A stretch of DNA of 64,000 nucleotides, from the NCBI RefSeq assembly GCF_003264365.1, contig NZ_PYAK01000002.1, forward strand, positions 248,001 through 312,000. Direction: 5' to 3'. Positions within the stretch are counted from its first letter, which is position 1. Every line of letters begins with the position of its first letter. The notes beneath the pieces are model-generated. The model ran no database searches. It saw nothing but the letters and a program-made list of their open reading frames with translations, and was not told the DNA's origin. The stretch is from Micromonospora noduli. Its GTDB lineage: Bacteria > Actinomycetota > Actinomycetes > Mycobacteriales > Micromonosporaceae. Of this stretch, positions 34,719 to 44,538 are shown in pieces. The position numbers and the translations under genes are program-made.

Positions 34719-35462
34719 TCAAGCCTCTACCGCCATTCCGTCCGCGCCCTCGATCTCGTCGAACAGTCGTCGGAAACGCTCGCCGGACCGCAGGATGTGC
34801 CGACGCATCGCGTAGGCGGCGGCGTCCGGGTCACGCGCGGCGATCGCGGCCACAATGTCCTCATGCTCGGCCATGGCCAGGTGAGTGACCTGGGTGTCGT
34901 GGTGAAGCCGGAAGAGGTGCACGTGGCTGTGCAGGCGAGCGAGCGCTTCACGGATGACCTGGTTCTCCGCGCTCAGGGCGACGAGATCGTGGAAAGCGGC
35001 GTCGCGTAGGCCGAAGGCGCCGTAGGCCATCGGCCCGTTGCCCCCCTCCAGTTCCGCCATCTCCTCCAGCATGCGTCGCAGACCGGCCACCTGCTCCAAG
35101 GACGCGCGTTCCGCGGATCTGCGCGCCGCCGCCGGCTCGAGGAGCAGGCGGACCTCGAGCATGTCCTCGAATCGGTGACGGGTGATCTGGGGAGGAATGC
35201 GGTAGCCGGCATGGGGCACACGCACGACCAGGCCCTCGGCCTCCATGCGGTTCAGAGCGTCTCGGATCGGCGTCTGCGAGACCCCCAGCTCCCGCGCCAG
35301 GACGTCGATCGTGACGCGCGAGCCAGGCTCGATCCGTAGCGACATCAGCTGTCCGAGCAGCGTGTCGTACACCTCGTCGGCAAGCCGGCCGCCAGATCTT
35401 GCCGGCGGCATTGCGCCCGTCACGGTCCTGCGGCCCCGCGCGATCATCGCTTCGTCGTCCAT
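34719..35462 (-). CDS. GntR-family regulator, FCD subfamily
   Basis: 247 aa, ATG 35462 with AAGGA upstream. Winged helix at about residues 28-85 (VLARELGVSQTPIRDALNRM, then EGLVVRVPHAGYRI), and the all-helical FCD ligand domain with the metal-binding His/Asp positions (LRDAAFHDLV, HEDIVAAIAARD, MRRHI). FCD regulators usually sense carboxylates or sugar acids. Divergent from the ABC importer and at the head of the DJ-1/hydrolase unit, it probably controls both. Confidence 0.93.
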   Translation of the reverse strand: MDDEAMIARGRRTVTGAMPPARSGGRLADEVYDTLLGQLMSLRIEPGSRVTIDVLARELGVSQTPIRDALNRMEAEGLVVRVPHAGYRIPPQITRHRFEDMLEVRLLLEPAAARRSAERASLEQVAGLRRMLEEMAELEGGNGPMAYGAFGLRDAAFHDLVALSAENQVIREALARLHSHVHLFRLHHDTQVTHLAMAEHEDIVAAIAARDPDAAAYAMRRHILRSGERFRRLFDEIEGADGMAVEA

Positions 35463-35853
35463 CGTGACGTGAGGTCCTTCCTTGCGCCTTCGGGAAGCTG
35501 TTGACATCGATCGCAACGCTGCGGGATGCTGACGCCCCCACCGGGATCGTATAGGAAAGGTGGCGGATGGTCGCCATCCTGCACCCATGGCGGAGCCGCC
35601 CGCCATCGCTCCAGTTCGATCACCTGAAGCTCCCCTCGGCATGTTCGACGTCCTGCTCGGTTCGTCACCGGGCCGCAGATGGGCCGACGAACTTTTTCAA
35701 CATGAAGACCCAGTACATCGCGGCGCACTCGTGACGCTGGTCCGCGGGTCGGCCCCCGTGACGCCCCGGCAACACGCCTGAACAACCCAGCAACTGCTCG
35801 GCGAAGCACATAGCGAGGTTCTAGAAGTCCCCACCCAGAAAGCAGGCTTGAAA
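35463..35853. promoter_or_regulatory. divergent control region between GntR gene and ABC operon
   Basis: 391 bases that must carry both promoters. I do not see a clean FCD-type operator palindrome; GATCGTATAGGA near 35546 is the only AT-containing candidate. No gene is supported. Confidence 0.4.
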
Positions 35854-37287
35854 ATGCGCTCTCCGAAGCGAATAGGAAGAATGTCCGCTCCCGGCCGAAA
35901 GGTACGGCTGGCGACAGCGGCCATGCTGCTGGTGGCCACAACCGTGACGGCTTGCGGCGATGGCAAGGACGACGGCGAGAAGGCGAGCGCCCCCAAGGCG
36001 CCGGCGACCATCCCAGAGCTCACCAAGGATCCGCTGACCCTCAGCTTCATCTGGTTCGACTGGCCGCCTGCAAAGGCACTGGAAGCCTTCGCGAACGCGG
36101 AGTACAAGAAGGAACGGCCGAACGCGACCATCAAGGTCAACACCGTGCCGAACGCGAACTGGCACGACGCGATGTTCACCCAGTTCGCGGCGCGCAAGAC
36201 CGACTTCGACATCGCGGTCCTGGACTCGCAACACATCGGCGAGGCCGTGACGAACGGCAACATCCTCGACCTCACCGACTTCGTCAAGGAAAACATCGAC
36301 GTCGCGGCGTACAACCCGTACCTCCTGGCGGCGTACGGCCAGTTCCCCCAGGCGGAGACCGGCAAGCGCGACGAGAACGCCAGCCTGTACGGACTGCCGC
36401 TGCTCGGCGACACCTGGACGATGATCTACCGCAAGGACCTGATCGGCGACAAGCCGCCGCAGACCTGGGACCAGATGATCGCAGCCGCCGAGAAGTGCCA
36501 GGCGGACAACCCCGGCGTCAGTGGGCTGGCTTTCCACCAGGCCAACGGCTCCGACGCCGCGGCCGTCACCTACAACACGGTCAACGGCGTCTACGGCGGC
36601 AACCTCTGGGATTCCAAGACGCGCAAGATCGATGGCGTCATCAACGACGCCGCGGGCCAGGAGGCGATGGACGTCCTGGTCAACAAGATGAAGCCGCTGA
36701 CCGCCAAGGGCTCCGGCAACTGGTTCATCGACGAGGTGAACGCGGCTGTCGCCCAGGGCAAGGCCTGCATCGCGTTCAACTGGATCGCCGCGAGCGGCGG
36801 CCTACTCGATCCGAAGCAGTCGACGCTCGGCACCACCCGGGAGCAGATTCTCGACAAGCTGGGCTTTGCCACCCTGCCGAGCCAGAAGACGAACCTGGTC
36901 CCTCTCGGCGGTATGGGGATGCACGTGTCGGCCTACTCCGCCACGGCGAACCAGACCGAGGCCCTGAACTTCATGAAGTGGTTCGAGCGGGCTGACGTCC
37001 AGAAGAAGTGGGCCGCGGCCGGTGGCGTGCCATCGCGTACGGACGCCCTGGAGTCGCCCGAGTTCCTCAATGCCGGGCCGTTCAACCAGGTGTACACCGA
37101 CTCGGTTCCACGGATGCGGGACATGTGGAACGTGCCCGAGTACGCGCGCCTCGTCGACATTGAGAACACCAACGTGAACGCGGCTCTCAACGGCGCGAAG
37201 AAGCCGAAGGATGCGCTCGACGACATCGCCAAGGAGCAGCAGAGCGTGCTCGACTCGAGCAGCCGCAAGGGCGGCGGCGGACTGTGA
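35854..37287 (+). CDS. ABC importer solute-binding lipoprotein (carbohydrate type)
   Basis: 477 aa. Type II lipoprotein signal: basic MRSPKRIGRM, hydrophobic stretch, lipobox VTAC with Cys34. ATG 35854 chosen for the AGCAGG site; ATG 35881 is an alternative. The mature protein has the SBP_bac_1/8 fold seen with sugar and polyol importers (LTLSFIWFDWPPAKALEAF, YGLPLLGDTWTMIYRKDLIG). It delivers the substrate to the two permeases downstream. The permease GTG overlaps its stop. Confidence 0.9.
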   Translation: MRSPKRIGRMSAPGRKVRLATAAMLLVATTVTACGDGKDDGEKASAPKAPATIPELTKDPLTLSFIWFDWPPAKALEAFANAEYKKERPNATIKVNTVPNANWHDAMFTQFAARKTDFDIAVLDSQHIGEAVTNGNILDLTDFVKENIDVAAYNPYLLAAYGQFPQAETGKRDENASLYGLPLLGDTWTMIYRKDLIGDKPPQTWDQMIAAAEKCQADNPGVSGLAFHQANGSDAAAVTYNTVNGVYGGNLWDSKTRKIDGVINDAAGQEAMDVLVNKMKPLTAKGSGNWFIDEVNAAVAQGKACIAFNWIAASGGLLDPKQSTLGTTREQILDKLGFATLPSQKTNLVPLGGMGMHVSAYSATANQTEALNFMKWFERADVQKKWAAAGGVPSRTDALESPEFLNAGPFNQVYTDSVPRMRDMWNVPEYARLVDIENTNVNAALNGAKKPKDALDDIAKEQQSVLDSSSRKGGGGL

Positions 37288-38234
37288 GTGAGCCCGTCCC
37301 TCTGACGACCGATCACCCCGGGCAGGTGGCGTCTGCGACGCCACCTGCACCGGGTCGGTCCCGCCGGTTGAGCGACCGCTGGCTCGCCGTCACCTTCATC
37401 TCCCCCGCGATGCTGCTGTTGCTCGCCATGTCGGTGTTCCCGTTGCTGTGGGCGTTGTACCTGTCTTTCACCGACTACTCGGCCACCCGCGGAGGGCCCG
37501 CCAATTTCATCGGGTTCGGGAACTACACCGCCATCCTGACGTCGGCGCAGGTCCACACGAGAGCCTTGACGACGTTGATCTACGTGGTCGGCGCGGTCGG
37601 CCTGCAGACCGTGCTCGGATTCGGCATCGCCTACCTGATCTCACGGCGCACGCATGGGCGAGGAGTACTGACCACCCTGTTCCTGGTCCCGATGATGCTG
37701 TCGCCGGTCGTGGTCGGGCTGTTCTGGCGATTCATGCTCGACGCGCAATTCGGCGTGGTCAACAGCATGCTCGGCTCGATCGGCCTGGGGCAGGTGGAGT
37801 GGCTCACCCGGCAGCGAACAGCACTGCTTTCCCTGATCGTGGTCGACACCTGGCAGTGGACGCCGTTCATCATGCTCATCGCGCTTGCGGGCCTTACCGC
37901 GGTTCCCAAGTACCTCTACGAGGCCGCCTCGATCGACCGGGCGTCCGAGTGGTTCCGGTTCCGCACCATCACTCTTCCGCTGGTGTGGCCACTGCTTCTC
38001 ATTGCCGTGATGTTCAGGGCCATCGAGGCATTCCGGCTGTTCGACCTCGTCTACATCCTCACCAACGGAGGCCCCGGTGTCTCCACCGAGACGTTGTCGT
38101 TCCACATCTACAAGGTCGCGTTCCTTGGCTTCAACACCGGAACCGCCTCGGCGTACGGGATCCTCATGGTCCTCGTCGTCATCGTCCTCACGCAGTTCTA
38201 CCTGCGTTACTTGAACAAGCTCAAGGAGGGCTGA
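37284..38234 (+). CDS. ABC permease, MalF/UgpA-like
   Basis: 316 aa, GTGA overlap with the binding-protein gene. Six TM helices and the EAA loop YEAASIDRASEWFRFRTITL that contacts the ATPase. Similar to the first permease of sugar/glycerol importers. Confidence 0.93.
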   Translation: MSEPVPLTTDHPGQVASATPPAPGRSRRLSDRWLAVTFISPAMLLLLAMSVFPLLWALYLSFTDYSATRGGPANFIGFGNYTAILTSAQVHTRALTTLIYVVGAVGLQTVLGFGIAYLISRRTHGRGVLTTLFLVPMMLSPVVVGLFWRFMLDAQFGVVNSMLGSIGLGQVEWLTRQRTALLSLIVVDTWQWTPFIMLIALAGLTAVPKYLYEAASIDRASEWFRFRTITLPLVWPLLLIAVMFRAIEAFRLFDLVYILTNGGPGVSTETLSFHIYKVAFLGFNTGTASAYGILMVLVVIVLTQFYLRYLNKLKEG

Positions 38235-39145
38235 TGGCCGTCTCCGTCGACGAGGCCGTGTCCACAGGTCCTGCCCGCGATCACACGGCCCCCGCGCGCC
38301 GCCCTGGCGGCCGGGGCCGCTCCGTGCTGGAGGTCGCGCTGCTGACGGTGCTGGCCGTCGTGATGCTCTTTCCGGTGCTCTGGATGATCGAGACGTCCAT
38401 CAAGGAAAACCGGGACGTCTACGCCATCCCGGCCAAGCTCTTCGACTTCACTGTCACTCTGGAGCATTACAAGGACGTGTTCGTCGCCTCTGACGGCGGG
38501 CGCTCGGCCTTGTCCGTCTCGTTTCTCAACTCCGTCGTGGTCGCCGGAGCCTCCACGGTGCTGGCCACCGTGTTGGGAGTCCCGGCGGCCTGGGCCTACT
38601 CACGTTTCGCCGTGAAGGCCAAGAAGGACCAACTGTTCTTCATCCTGTCCACCCGCTTCATGCCGCCCGTGGTGGTCGTGATCCCGATCTTCCTCATGTA
38701 CCGCCAGGTCGGACTCATCGACAACAAGCTCGGCCTGATCCTCATCTACACCGCGTTCAACGTCCCGTTCACGATCTGGATGATGAAGGGGTTCGTCGAC
38801 GAGGTGCCCGCGGAGTACGAGGATGCCGCCATGCTCGACGGCTACACCCGTCTGCAGGCGTTCTGGCGATACACCCTTCCTCTGCTCGTGCCCGGCATCG
38901 CCGCGACGGCGGTCTTCGCGCTCATCTTCTCGTGGAACGAGTTCGTGTTCGCCACCTTCCTCACCTCCAGCGACAGCGTCCGGACGGCCCCACCCGCCAT
39001 CGCCGGCCTCATCGGCGGCACCACTACGGACTGGGGTCTCGTGGCCGCCGCCTCCGTGGTGTTCGCCCTACCGGTGCTCGTCTTCGCGTACCTGGTGCGC
39101 AAGCACCTCATCGCCGGCGTGACGCTCGGGGCGGTGCGACGCTGA
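38234..39145 (+). CDS. ABC permease, MalG/UgpE-like
   Basis: 303 aa, TGATG junction with the first permease. Six TM helices, EAA loop EYEDAAMLDGYTRLQAFWRY. Partner of the preceding permease. Confidence 0.93.
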   Translation: MAVSVDEAVSTGPARDHTAPARRPGGRGRSVLEVALLTVLAVVMLFPVLWMIETSIKENRDVYAIPAKLFDFTVTLEHYKDVFVASDGGRSALSVSFLNSVVVAGASTVLATVLGVPAAWAYSRFAVKAKKDQLFFILSTRFMPPVVVVIPIFLMYRQVGLIDNKLGLILIYTAFNVPFTIWMMKGFVDEVPAEYEDAAMLDGYTRLQAFWRYTLPLLVPGIAATAVFALIFSWNEFVFATFLTSSDSVRTAPPAIAGLIGGTTTDWGLVAAASVVFALPVLVFAYLVRKHLIAGVTLGAVRR

Positions 39146-40212
39146 TGGCCGGCATCGAGGTGACCGCCCTGCACAAGCGCTACCCGGACGGGACGGTCGC
39201 AGTTGATCACGTGGACCTGTCCATCGGCCACGGCGAGCTGTTCGTGATGCTCGGCCCCTCGGGTTGCGGCAAGACGACCACGCTGCGGGCCATAGCCGGG
39301 CTGGAGAGGCAGACGACGGGCGACATCCGCATCGGCGACACACTGGTCAACGACCTGCCGCCCGCCGAGCGCGACATCGCCATGGTGTTCCAGTTCTACG
39401 CCCTCTACCCGCATCTGAAGACCCGCGACAACCTGGCGTTCCCACTGCGGGCCGAGGGACTGCCCAAGCCGGAGGTGCACGAGCGGGTCAACGAGGCCGC
39501 CCGACTGATGCGGCTCGGTCCGCTCCTGGACCGGCGACCGCGCCAGCTGTCCGGCGGGGAGCAGCAGCGCGTCGCTCTCGCTCGCGCCCTGGTGCGACGA
39601 CCGCGCGCCTTCCTCATGGACGAACCTCTCACCAATCTGGACGCAGAGCTGAGGGCGGACATGCGCACAGAGATCAAGCACCTGCAGGGAGAACTGGGGG
39701 CGACGATGGTCTACGTCACCCACGACCAGGTCGAGGCGATGTCGCTCGGTCACCGAATCGCCATCCTCAACAAGGGCCGCGTCGAGCAGATCGGCACACC
39801 ACTGGAGGTCTACGACCGTCCGGCGAGTCTCTTCTGCGCCGCATTCATCGGCTCCCCGCCAATGAACCTGATCGAGGTGGAGGTGGCCGACGGGGAGCTG
39901 CGCGGTAAGGGCGGACTGGTCCTCCCGCCACCGCCAGGCCTGCCGCGCGACCGTTCCCTGATCGCAGGCGTCCGGCCGGAAGCGCTGGAAGTCACCGCAC
40001 CAGGGGCGGAACGTTCGGTCCCGGCCCGCGTGGTCTCGGCGGAGTGGCTGGGCGACGAAATCATCTACGTGGTCGACCACGGCGGCGAGCGCGACGTGCG
40101 GGTTCGGATGCCACCGACTGTCCGTTTCGCCGCTGACGCAACGGTCGGGCTGCGGCACACCGGCGGGACCCCGGCGGTCTACGACGTGAGCACGGAAGAG
40201 CTGGTGGCCTGA
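39145..40212 (+). CDS. ABC ATPase 1 (MalK/UgpC-like), intact site motifs
   Basis: 355 aa, TGATG junction. Walker A GPSGCGKTT (37-45), Q-loop VFQFYALYPH, signature LSGGEQQRV, Walker B AFLMDEP, and H-loop VYVTHDQ with its switch His. A C-terminal OB-type regulatory (TOBE) domain follows. It would pair with the second ATPase below to energise one importer. Confidence 0.95.
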   Translation: MAGIEVTALHKRYPDGTVAVDHVDLSIGHGELFVMLGPSGCGKTTTLRAIAGLERQTTGDIRIGDTLVNDLPPAERDIAMVFQFYALYPHLKTRDNLAFPLRAEGLPKPEVHERVNEAARLMRLGPLLDRRPRQLSGGEQQRVALARALVRRPRAFLMDEPLTNLDAELRADMRTEIKHLQGELGATMVYVTHDQVEAMSLGHRIAILNKGRVEQIGTPLEVYDRPASLFCAAFIGSPPMNLIEVEVADGELRGKGGLVLPPPPGLPRDRSLIAGVRPEALEVTAPGAERSVPARVVSAEWLGDEIIYVVDHGGERDVRVRMPPTVRFAADATVGLRHTGGTPAVYDVSTEELVA

Positions 40213-41288
40213 TGGGAACCCTGGCAGCGCACGGGCTGCGCAAGTCCTTCGGCAAGGTCCAGGCCCTGGACGGGGTGACGCTGGACGTGCCGGACGGCTC
40301 GTTCTTCGTCGTGCTCGGGCCCTCCGGGGCAGGCAAGACGACAACCCTACGAGCGATCGCCGGCCTGGAGAAGCTTGACGCCGGGTCGGTGCATCTGGAC
40401 GGCAGGGACGCGACCGGTGACGCCCCGGCCGCACGCGACCTGGCCATGGTCTTCCAGAGCTACGCCCTCTACCCACGACACACGGTGTACGAGAACATTG
40501 CCTCGCCGCTGCGGGCACGCCGCTGTTCCTCGAGTGAGATCGCCGCTGCCGTCGAGCAGATGTCGAGCCTGCTGCACATCGAACGTCTGCTGCAGCGTCG
40601 TCCCGCGCAGTTGTCGGGCGGTGAGATGCAGCGTGTCGCCCTGGCCCGGGCGCTGGTCCGTCGCCCGCGCGCGTTTCTCATGGACGAGCCCCTGACGAAC
40701 CTCGACCTCAAGCTCCGCGTCGAGATGCGCACCGAGCTCACCCGCATCCACCGGAGCATCGGGGCGACCTTCGTCTACGTGACCAACGACCAGGTCGAGG
40801 CCCTGTCCATGGCCGACCAGGTCGCGGTCCTCAAGGAGGGGCAGGTGCAACAGGTCGGAACGCCGACCGAGGTGTACGAGCGTCCAGCCAACCAGTGGGT
40901 CGCGGGATTCGTCGGAAGCCCGCCGATCAGCCTGCTCGCCTGCCGCGCCGAGGGAGATCGTCTGGTCGGTGCGGAAGGCTGGACGCTGCCGCGGCCCCGC
41001 TGGACCACGGCCGAGGACGGTCGTCCGTTGTTGCTGGGCCTGCGCTCGGAGGACCTGTCCGTCGAGCAGCGTGGGAGCGCGTCGTTGTCGGGTGAGCTCT
41101 ACGGGCTTGAGCCGCTCGGTGACCGGACGGTGGTCGACGTCCGAGTGGGGACGGAGATCCTCAAGGTCAAGGCACGACCCACCGTCACCGGTACGCCGGG
41201 CGAGCGGCTGCTCGTCACTGTCGACCTGGACCGTGCGCACCTGTTCGATGCGGACACCGGGCTGTCGCTGTCCGAAGCTGGGCGGTAA
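40212..41288 (+). CDS. ABC ATPase 2, H-loop His replaced by Asn
   Basis: 358 aa, TGATG junction. Walker A GPSGAGKTT, Q-loop VFQSYALYP, LSGGEMQRV signature and AFLMDEP Walker B are normal, but the H-loop reads VYVTNDQ: the catalytic switch His is Asn192. TOBE domain present. A second, non-identical ATPase in a sugar-type operon is unusual (sugar importers normally use a homodimer); rhizobial glycerol importers with GlpS and GlpT are a known precedent. The complex probably has one weak and one active ATP site. Confidence 0.93.
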   Translation: MGTLAAHGLRKSFGKVQALDGVTLDVPDGSFFVVLGPSGAGKTTTLRAIAGLEKLDAGSVHLDGRDATGDAPAARDLAMVFQSYALYPRHTVYENIASPLRARRCSSSEIAAAVEQMSSLLHIERLLQRRPAQLSGGEMQRVALARALVRRPRAFLMDEPLTNLDLKLRVEMRTELTRIHRSIGATFVYVTNDQVEALSMADQVAVLKEGQVQQVGTPTEVYERPANQWVAGFVGSPPISLLACRAEGDRLVGAEGWTLPRPRWTTAEDGRPLLLGLRSEDLSVEQRGSASLSGELYGLEPLGDRTVVDVRVGTEILKVKARPTVTGTPGERLLVTVDLDRAHLFDADTGLSLSEAGR

Positions 41289-41559
41289 CCGCGTCGGGCG
41301 GCGACGGCAACATGCGCCCGCACCTGGCAATCGAGCCTCGGCGGACCGTCACCGGTGCGCGCTGCCTGACGACGCTGAGACGGCCGTCGCGCCCGCGAAG
41401 GCGATCGGTGCCGCCGCCCCGCAGACCGGGCCACTGCCACATTCGACCCGCTCGGCAACCTCGCCCCCCGACGAGGGCGTGTGACCCGTCCGTCTACGCG
41501 CACAGCCCGATTGCTGAGGCACGCCGGACATCACCAGGAAGATCATAGGAGGCGACGCG

Positions 41560-43020
41560 ATGAGTGACCCGATGAACGTGCTGGCCCCCGAGCATCGGCG
41601 GCTGCGGATCGGCGACGCCTGGCGCGACGCCGCAAGCGGAGCCACCTTTGCCGTCGAGGACCCGGCCACCGGCAAGACCATCGCCGAGGTGGCGGACGCC
41701 GACGTCGTCGACGGGCTCGCCGCCCTGGACGTGGCCAGCACGGCAATGGCGGAGTGGGCGGCCACCCCGCCGCGGAAACGGTCAGAGTTGTTGACCGCGA
41801 CGTACCGGGCACTGACCGAGCGATCCGAGGAGGTCGCCCGGCTGATAACGCTCGAGATGGGCAAGCCGCTCGCCGAGGCTCGGGGAGAGGTGGCCTACGG
41901 CGCCGAGTTCTTCCGTTGGTTCGCCGAGGAGGCGGTGCGCGTCGAGGGGCGCTACAGCATTGCCCCCGCGGGTGGATATCGCATCCTCACCGTGCCGAAG
42001 CCGGTCGGACCCTGCGTCTTCGTGACGCCCTGGAACTTTCCGTTGGCCATGGGTGCCCGCAAGATCGCTCCTGCGCTGGCCGCGGGCTGCACGACGATCA
42101 CCAAGCCAGCAGGCCAGACGCCACTCACCATGCTGTTCCTGGCCCGCATCATGGAGGAGGTTGGCGTTCCCCCGGGCGTCGTCAACGTGGTGACCACCAA
42201 GCGTTCCGGCGAGGTGGTCTCGGCACTGCTGGCCGACGGTCGGACCCGCAAGCTTTCGTTCACCGGGTCGACCGAGGTCGGGCGCGTACTGCTCCGACAG
42301 GCTGCGGACAACGTGCTGCGCACCTCCATGGAACTGGGTGGCAACGCGGCCCTGATCGTGTGTGCCGACGCTGACCTGGACGTCGCGCTCGACGGCGCCA
42401 TGGTGGCCAAGATGCGCAACATCGGGGAGTCCTGCATCGCGGCCAACCGGATCTACGTCGAGGAGCCGGTGCGCGACGAGTTCGCGGCGCGCTTCGCCGA
42501 GCGGATGGGCGCGCTTTCGATGGGCCACGGTCTCGACGACGGCGTGAACGTCGGGGCGTTGATCGACGAGGCCTCGGTCACCAAGATCGACGAGCTCGTC
42601 GTCGACGCGGTTGATCGCGGCGCCCGGGTCCTGGTGGGCGGCGAGCGTCCGGATGGGCCGGGCCACTTCTACCCGCCTACGGTCCTCGTCGACGTGCCCG
42701 ACGATGCGCGGATGCTGAAGGCGGAGATCTTCGGCCCGGTGGCGCCGATCATCTCGTTCACGTCCGACGACGAGGTGATGGCGAAGGCCAACGACACCGA
42801 GCACGGCCTGGCCGGATACGTCTTCACCCGCGACCTCCAGCGGGCGCTCCGGTTCACCGAAGGGCTGGACACGGGGATGCTCGGCATCAACCGTGGTCTG
42901 ATATCGGACCCGTCAGCTCCGTTCGGAGGCGTGAAGCAGTCCGGGATCGGCAAGGAGGGGTCGCACGAGGGCATCCTCGAGTACCTCGACCTCACCTACG
43001 TGGCGATCGACCTCCCGTGA
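41560..43020 (+). CDS. aldehyde dehydrogenase, succinate-semialdehyde type
   Basis: 486 aa, ATG 41560 with GGAGG. NAD(P)-dependent ALDH: TPWNFPLAMGARKIAPAL, FTGSTEVGR nucleotide loop, general base Glu258 (MELGG) and nucleophile Cys292 (GESCIAANR). The end GGVKQSGIGKEGSHEG matches succinate-semialdehyde dehydrogenases (GabD-like). It lies 271 bp after the importer genes and is coupled to a 46-codon ORF and an iron alcohol dehydrogenase, so it likely oxidises the aldehyde made by that enzyme. Confidence 0.9.
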   Translation: MSDPMNVLAPEHRRLRIGDAWRDAASGATFAVEDPATGKTIAEVADADVVDGLAALDVASTAMAEWAATPPRKRSELLTATYRALTERSEEVARLITLEMGKPLAEARGEVAYGAEFFRWFAEEAVRVEGRYSIAPAGGYRILTVPKPVGPCVFVTPWNFPLAMGARKIAPALAAGCTTITKPAGQTPLTMLFLARIMEEVGVPPGVVNVVTTKRSGEVVSALLADGRTRKLSFTGSTEVGRVLLRQAADNVLRTSMELGGNAALIVCADADLDVALDGAMVAKMRNIGESCIAANRIYVEEPVRDEFAARFAERMGALSMGHGLDDGVNVGALIDEASVTKIDELVVDAVDRGARVLVGGERPDGPGHFYPPTVLVDVPDDARMLKAEIFGPVAPIISFTSDDEVMAKANDTEHGLAGYVFTRDLQRALRFTEGLDTGMLGINRGLISDPSAPFGGVKQSGIGKEGSHEGILEYLDLTYVAIDLP

Positions 43021-43157
43021 CCGCTCTGCTGCTCCGGGCGCCCGGCGCGCGCGCCTGCGCCACCCGGGCGGCCAACCTTGCCGACGTCGTCCCGGCCTCG
43101 CAGGTGACCTGGACGTCTGCCCAGCACATCGCCGCCGACGTTCCGGAGAGGCACTGA
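43017..43157 (+). CDS. 46-aa ORF filling the gap between ALDH and Fe-ADH
   Basis: GTG overlaps the ALDH stop (GTGA), and its TGA ends one base before the ATG of the iron alcohol dehydrogenase, so it fills the 138-bp gap exactly. The product has one weak hydrophobic start (VTALLLRAPGARACATRAAN) and no recognised motif. It may be a real microprotein or a translated leader that couples the two enzymes. Confidence 0.45.
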   Translation: MTALLLRAPGARACATRAANLADVVPASQVTWTSAQHIAADVPERH

Positions 43158-43158
43158 C

Positions 43159-44415
43159 ATGCTTGAGACAGTCCGCGGGCCACGCCAGCTGATAGTGGGC
43201 GAAGGGGTCGCGCAGAACATCCCACGAGTGGTGGCCGAGAGCGGCTCGCGAGTCCTCATCGTGACCGACCGGGTTCTTCTGGGGCAGCCGGGCGTGGCCG
43301 AGATCGTGGCCGCCGTGCGGGCGAAGGTCACTGTCGTCGAGGTGTTCTCCGACGCGACTCCAGACGTGCCACTCTCCGATGTCGACCTGGCCGTCTCGGC
43401 CGCCGCCGAGGTGGACGCCGACGTGATCCTCGCCATCGGGGGTGGCACGGTGATCGACCTCGCCAAAATCGTCGGCGTCATCCGGCGCCACGGTGGGACG
43501 CCGCGCGACTTCTACGGCGAGTCGAAGGTGCCGGGGCCGACGATTCCTCTCGTCGCGGTCCCGACGACATCAGGCACCGGCTCCGAGCTCACACCCGTCT
43601 CGGTGTTGACCGACCCGGACCGGCAACTGAAGGTGGGGGTTTCCAGCGTCCACATCGTGCCCGACTTCGCCATCGTCGACCCCGAACTCACCTACACCTG
43701 CCCTGCGACCGTCACCGCCCACTCCGGCATCGACGCGTTCTGTCACGCCGTGGAGAGCTACACCGCGCGACCCCGGGCCCACGGACCGCGCGACCCGGTG
43801 GAGCAGGTGTTCCTCGGCCGCAACCCGATCACCGACCACTACGCGCTCCGGGCCGCGGAGCGGATCGCCCGTAGCTTGCGTCGTGCTGTCACTGACGGAG
43901 GCGACACGGACGCGCGCGCGGACATGTCCTACGGGTCCATGCTCGCCGGGCTCGCCTTTTCCCACGCGGGCAACGCCGCCCCGCACGCTCTCCAGTACCC
44001 CATCGGCGCAGCCACGCACACACCGCACGGCCTGGGCGTCGGGCTGCTACTGCCCTACGCGCTGGACGCGGCCAAGGATGCCATCGGCGACCGGTTGGCC
44101 ATCCTCGCCAGGGTGTGCGGGCTCGACGTGACCGACGCCTCCGATGCCGAGGCCGCAGATACGTTCCTCACCTGGCTCGACGGGCTCCTCGCCGACATCG
44201 GCATCCCTCGCACCTTGGCGGACATCGGCGTGGCACGCGCCGACCTCCCGCGCTTCGCCGAGATGGCCAGTGGCGTCACCCGCTTGATCCAGAACCATCC
44301 AGGCCCGACCGACACCGCCAGCCTGACCGCGATCCTCGAAGCGGCCTGGACCGGGGACCGGACCCGACACGTCCTGACTCCGACCAGAGATAGCGGCCGG
44401 CGGATGGATACTTGA
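43159..44415 (+). CDS. iron-containing alcohol dehydrogenase
   Basis: 418 aa, GGAGAGG upstream. Group III ADH: nucleotide-binding AIGGGTVIDLAK, PTTSGTGSE, and metal ligands in GIDAFCHAVES (Asp192, His196) and the later SHAGNAAPHALQYPIG and HTPHG histidines. With the GabD-like ALDH this suggests an alcohol to semialdehyde to acid route, for example 4-hydroxybutyrate to succinate or a diol/polyol analogue. The substrate is an inference from the pair. Confidence 0.9.
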   Translation: MLETVRGPRQLIVGEGVAQNIPRVVAESGSRVLIVTDRVLLGQPGVAEIVAAVRAKVTVVEVFSDATPDVPLSDVDLAVSAAAEVDADVILAIGGGTVIDLAKIVGVIRRHGGTPRDFYGESKVPGPTIPLVAVPTTSGTGSELTPVSVLTDPDRQLKVGVSSVHIVPDFAIVDPELTYTCPATVTAHSGIDAFCHAVESYTARPRAHGPRDPVEQVFLGRNPITDHYALRAAERIARSLRRAVTDGGDTDARADMSYGSMLAGLAFSHAGNAAPHALQYPIGAATHTPHGLGVGLLLPYALDAAKDAIGDRLAILARVCGLDVTDASDAEAADTFLTWLDGLLADIGIPRTLADIGVARADLPRFAEMASGVTRLIQNHPGPTDTASLTAILEAAWTGDRTRHVLTPTRDSGRRMDT

Positions 44416-44538
44416 GTGAATGCCGGGGCGACGTCCGGGTACGCCGTAGGGGGCGTCGATCGGCGGACCGGATGAGCCCGGCGAGACTGGGCGTGCGTGC
44501 CGCACGGGCCGTTGCTTCAAGAGATCACCTGCGGCACC

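Noticed and set aside
38842..40518. 558-codon minus frame opposite the ABC ATPases
   Set aside because: Antisense of well-supported ABC genes; no independent signal.
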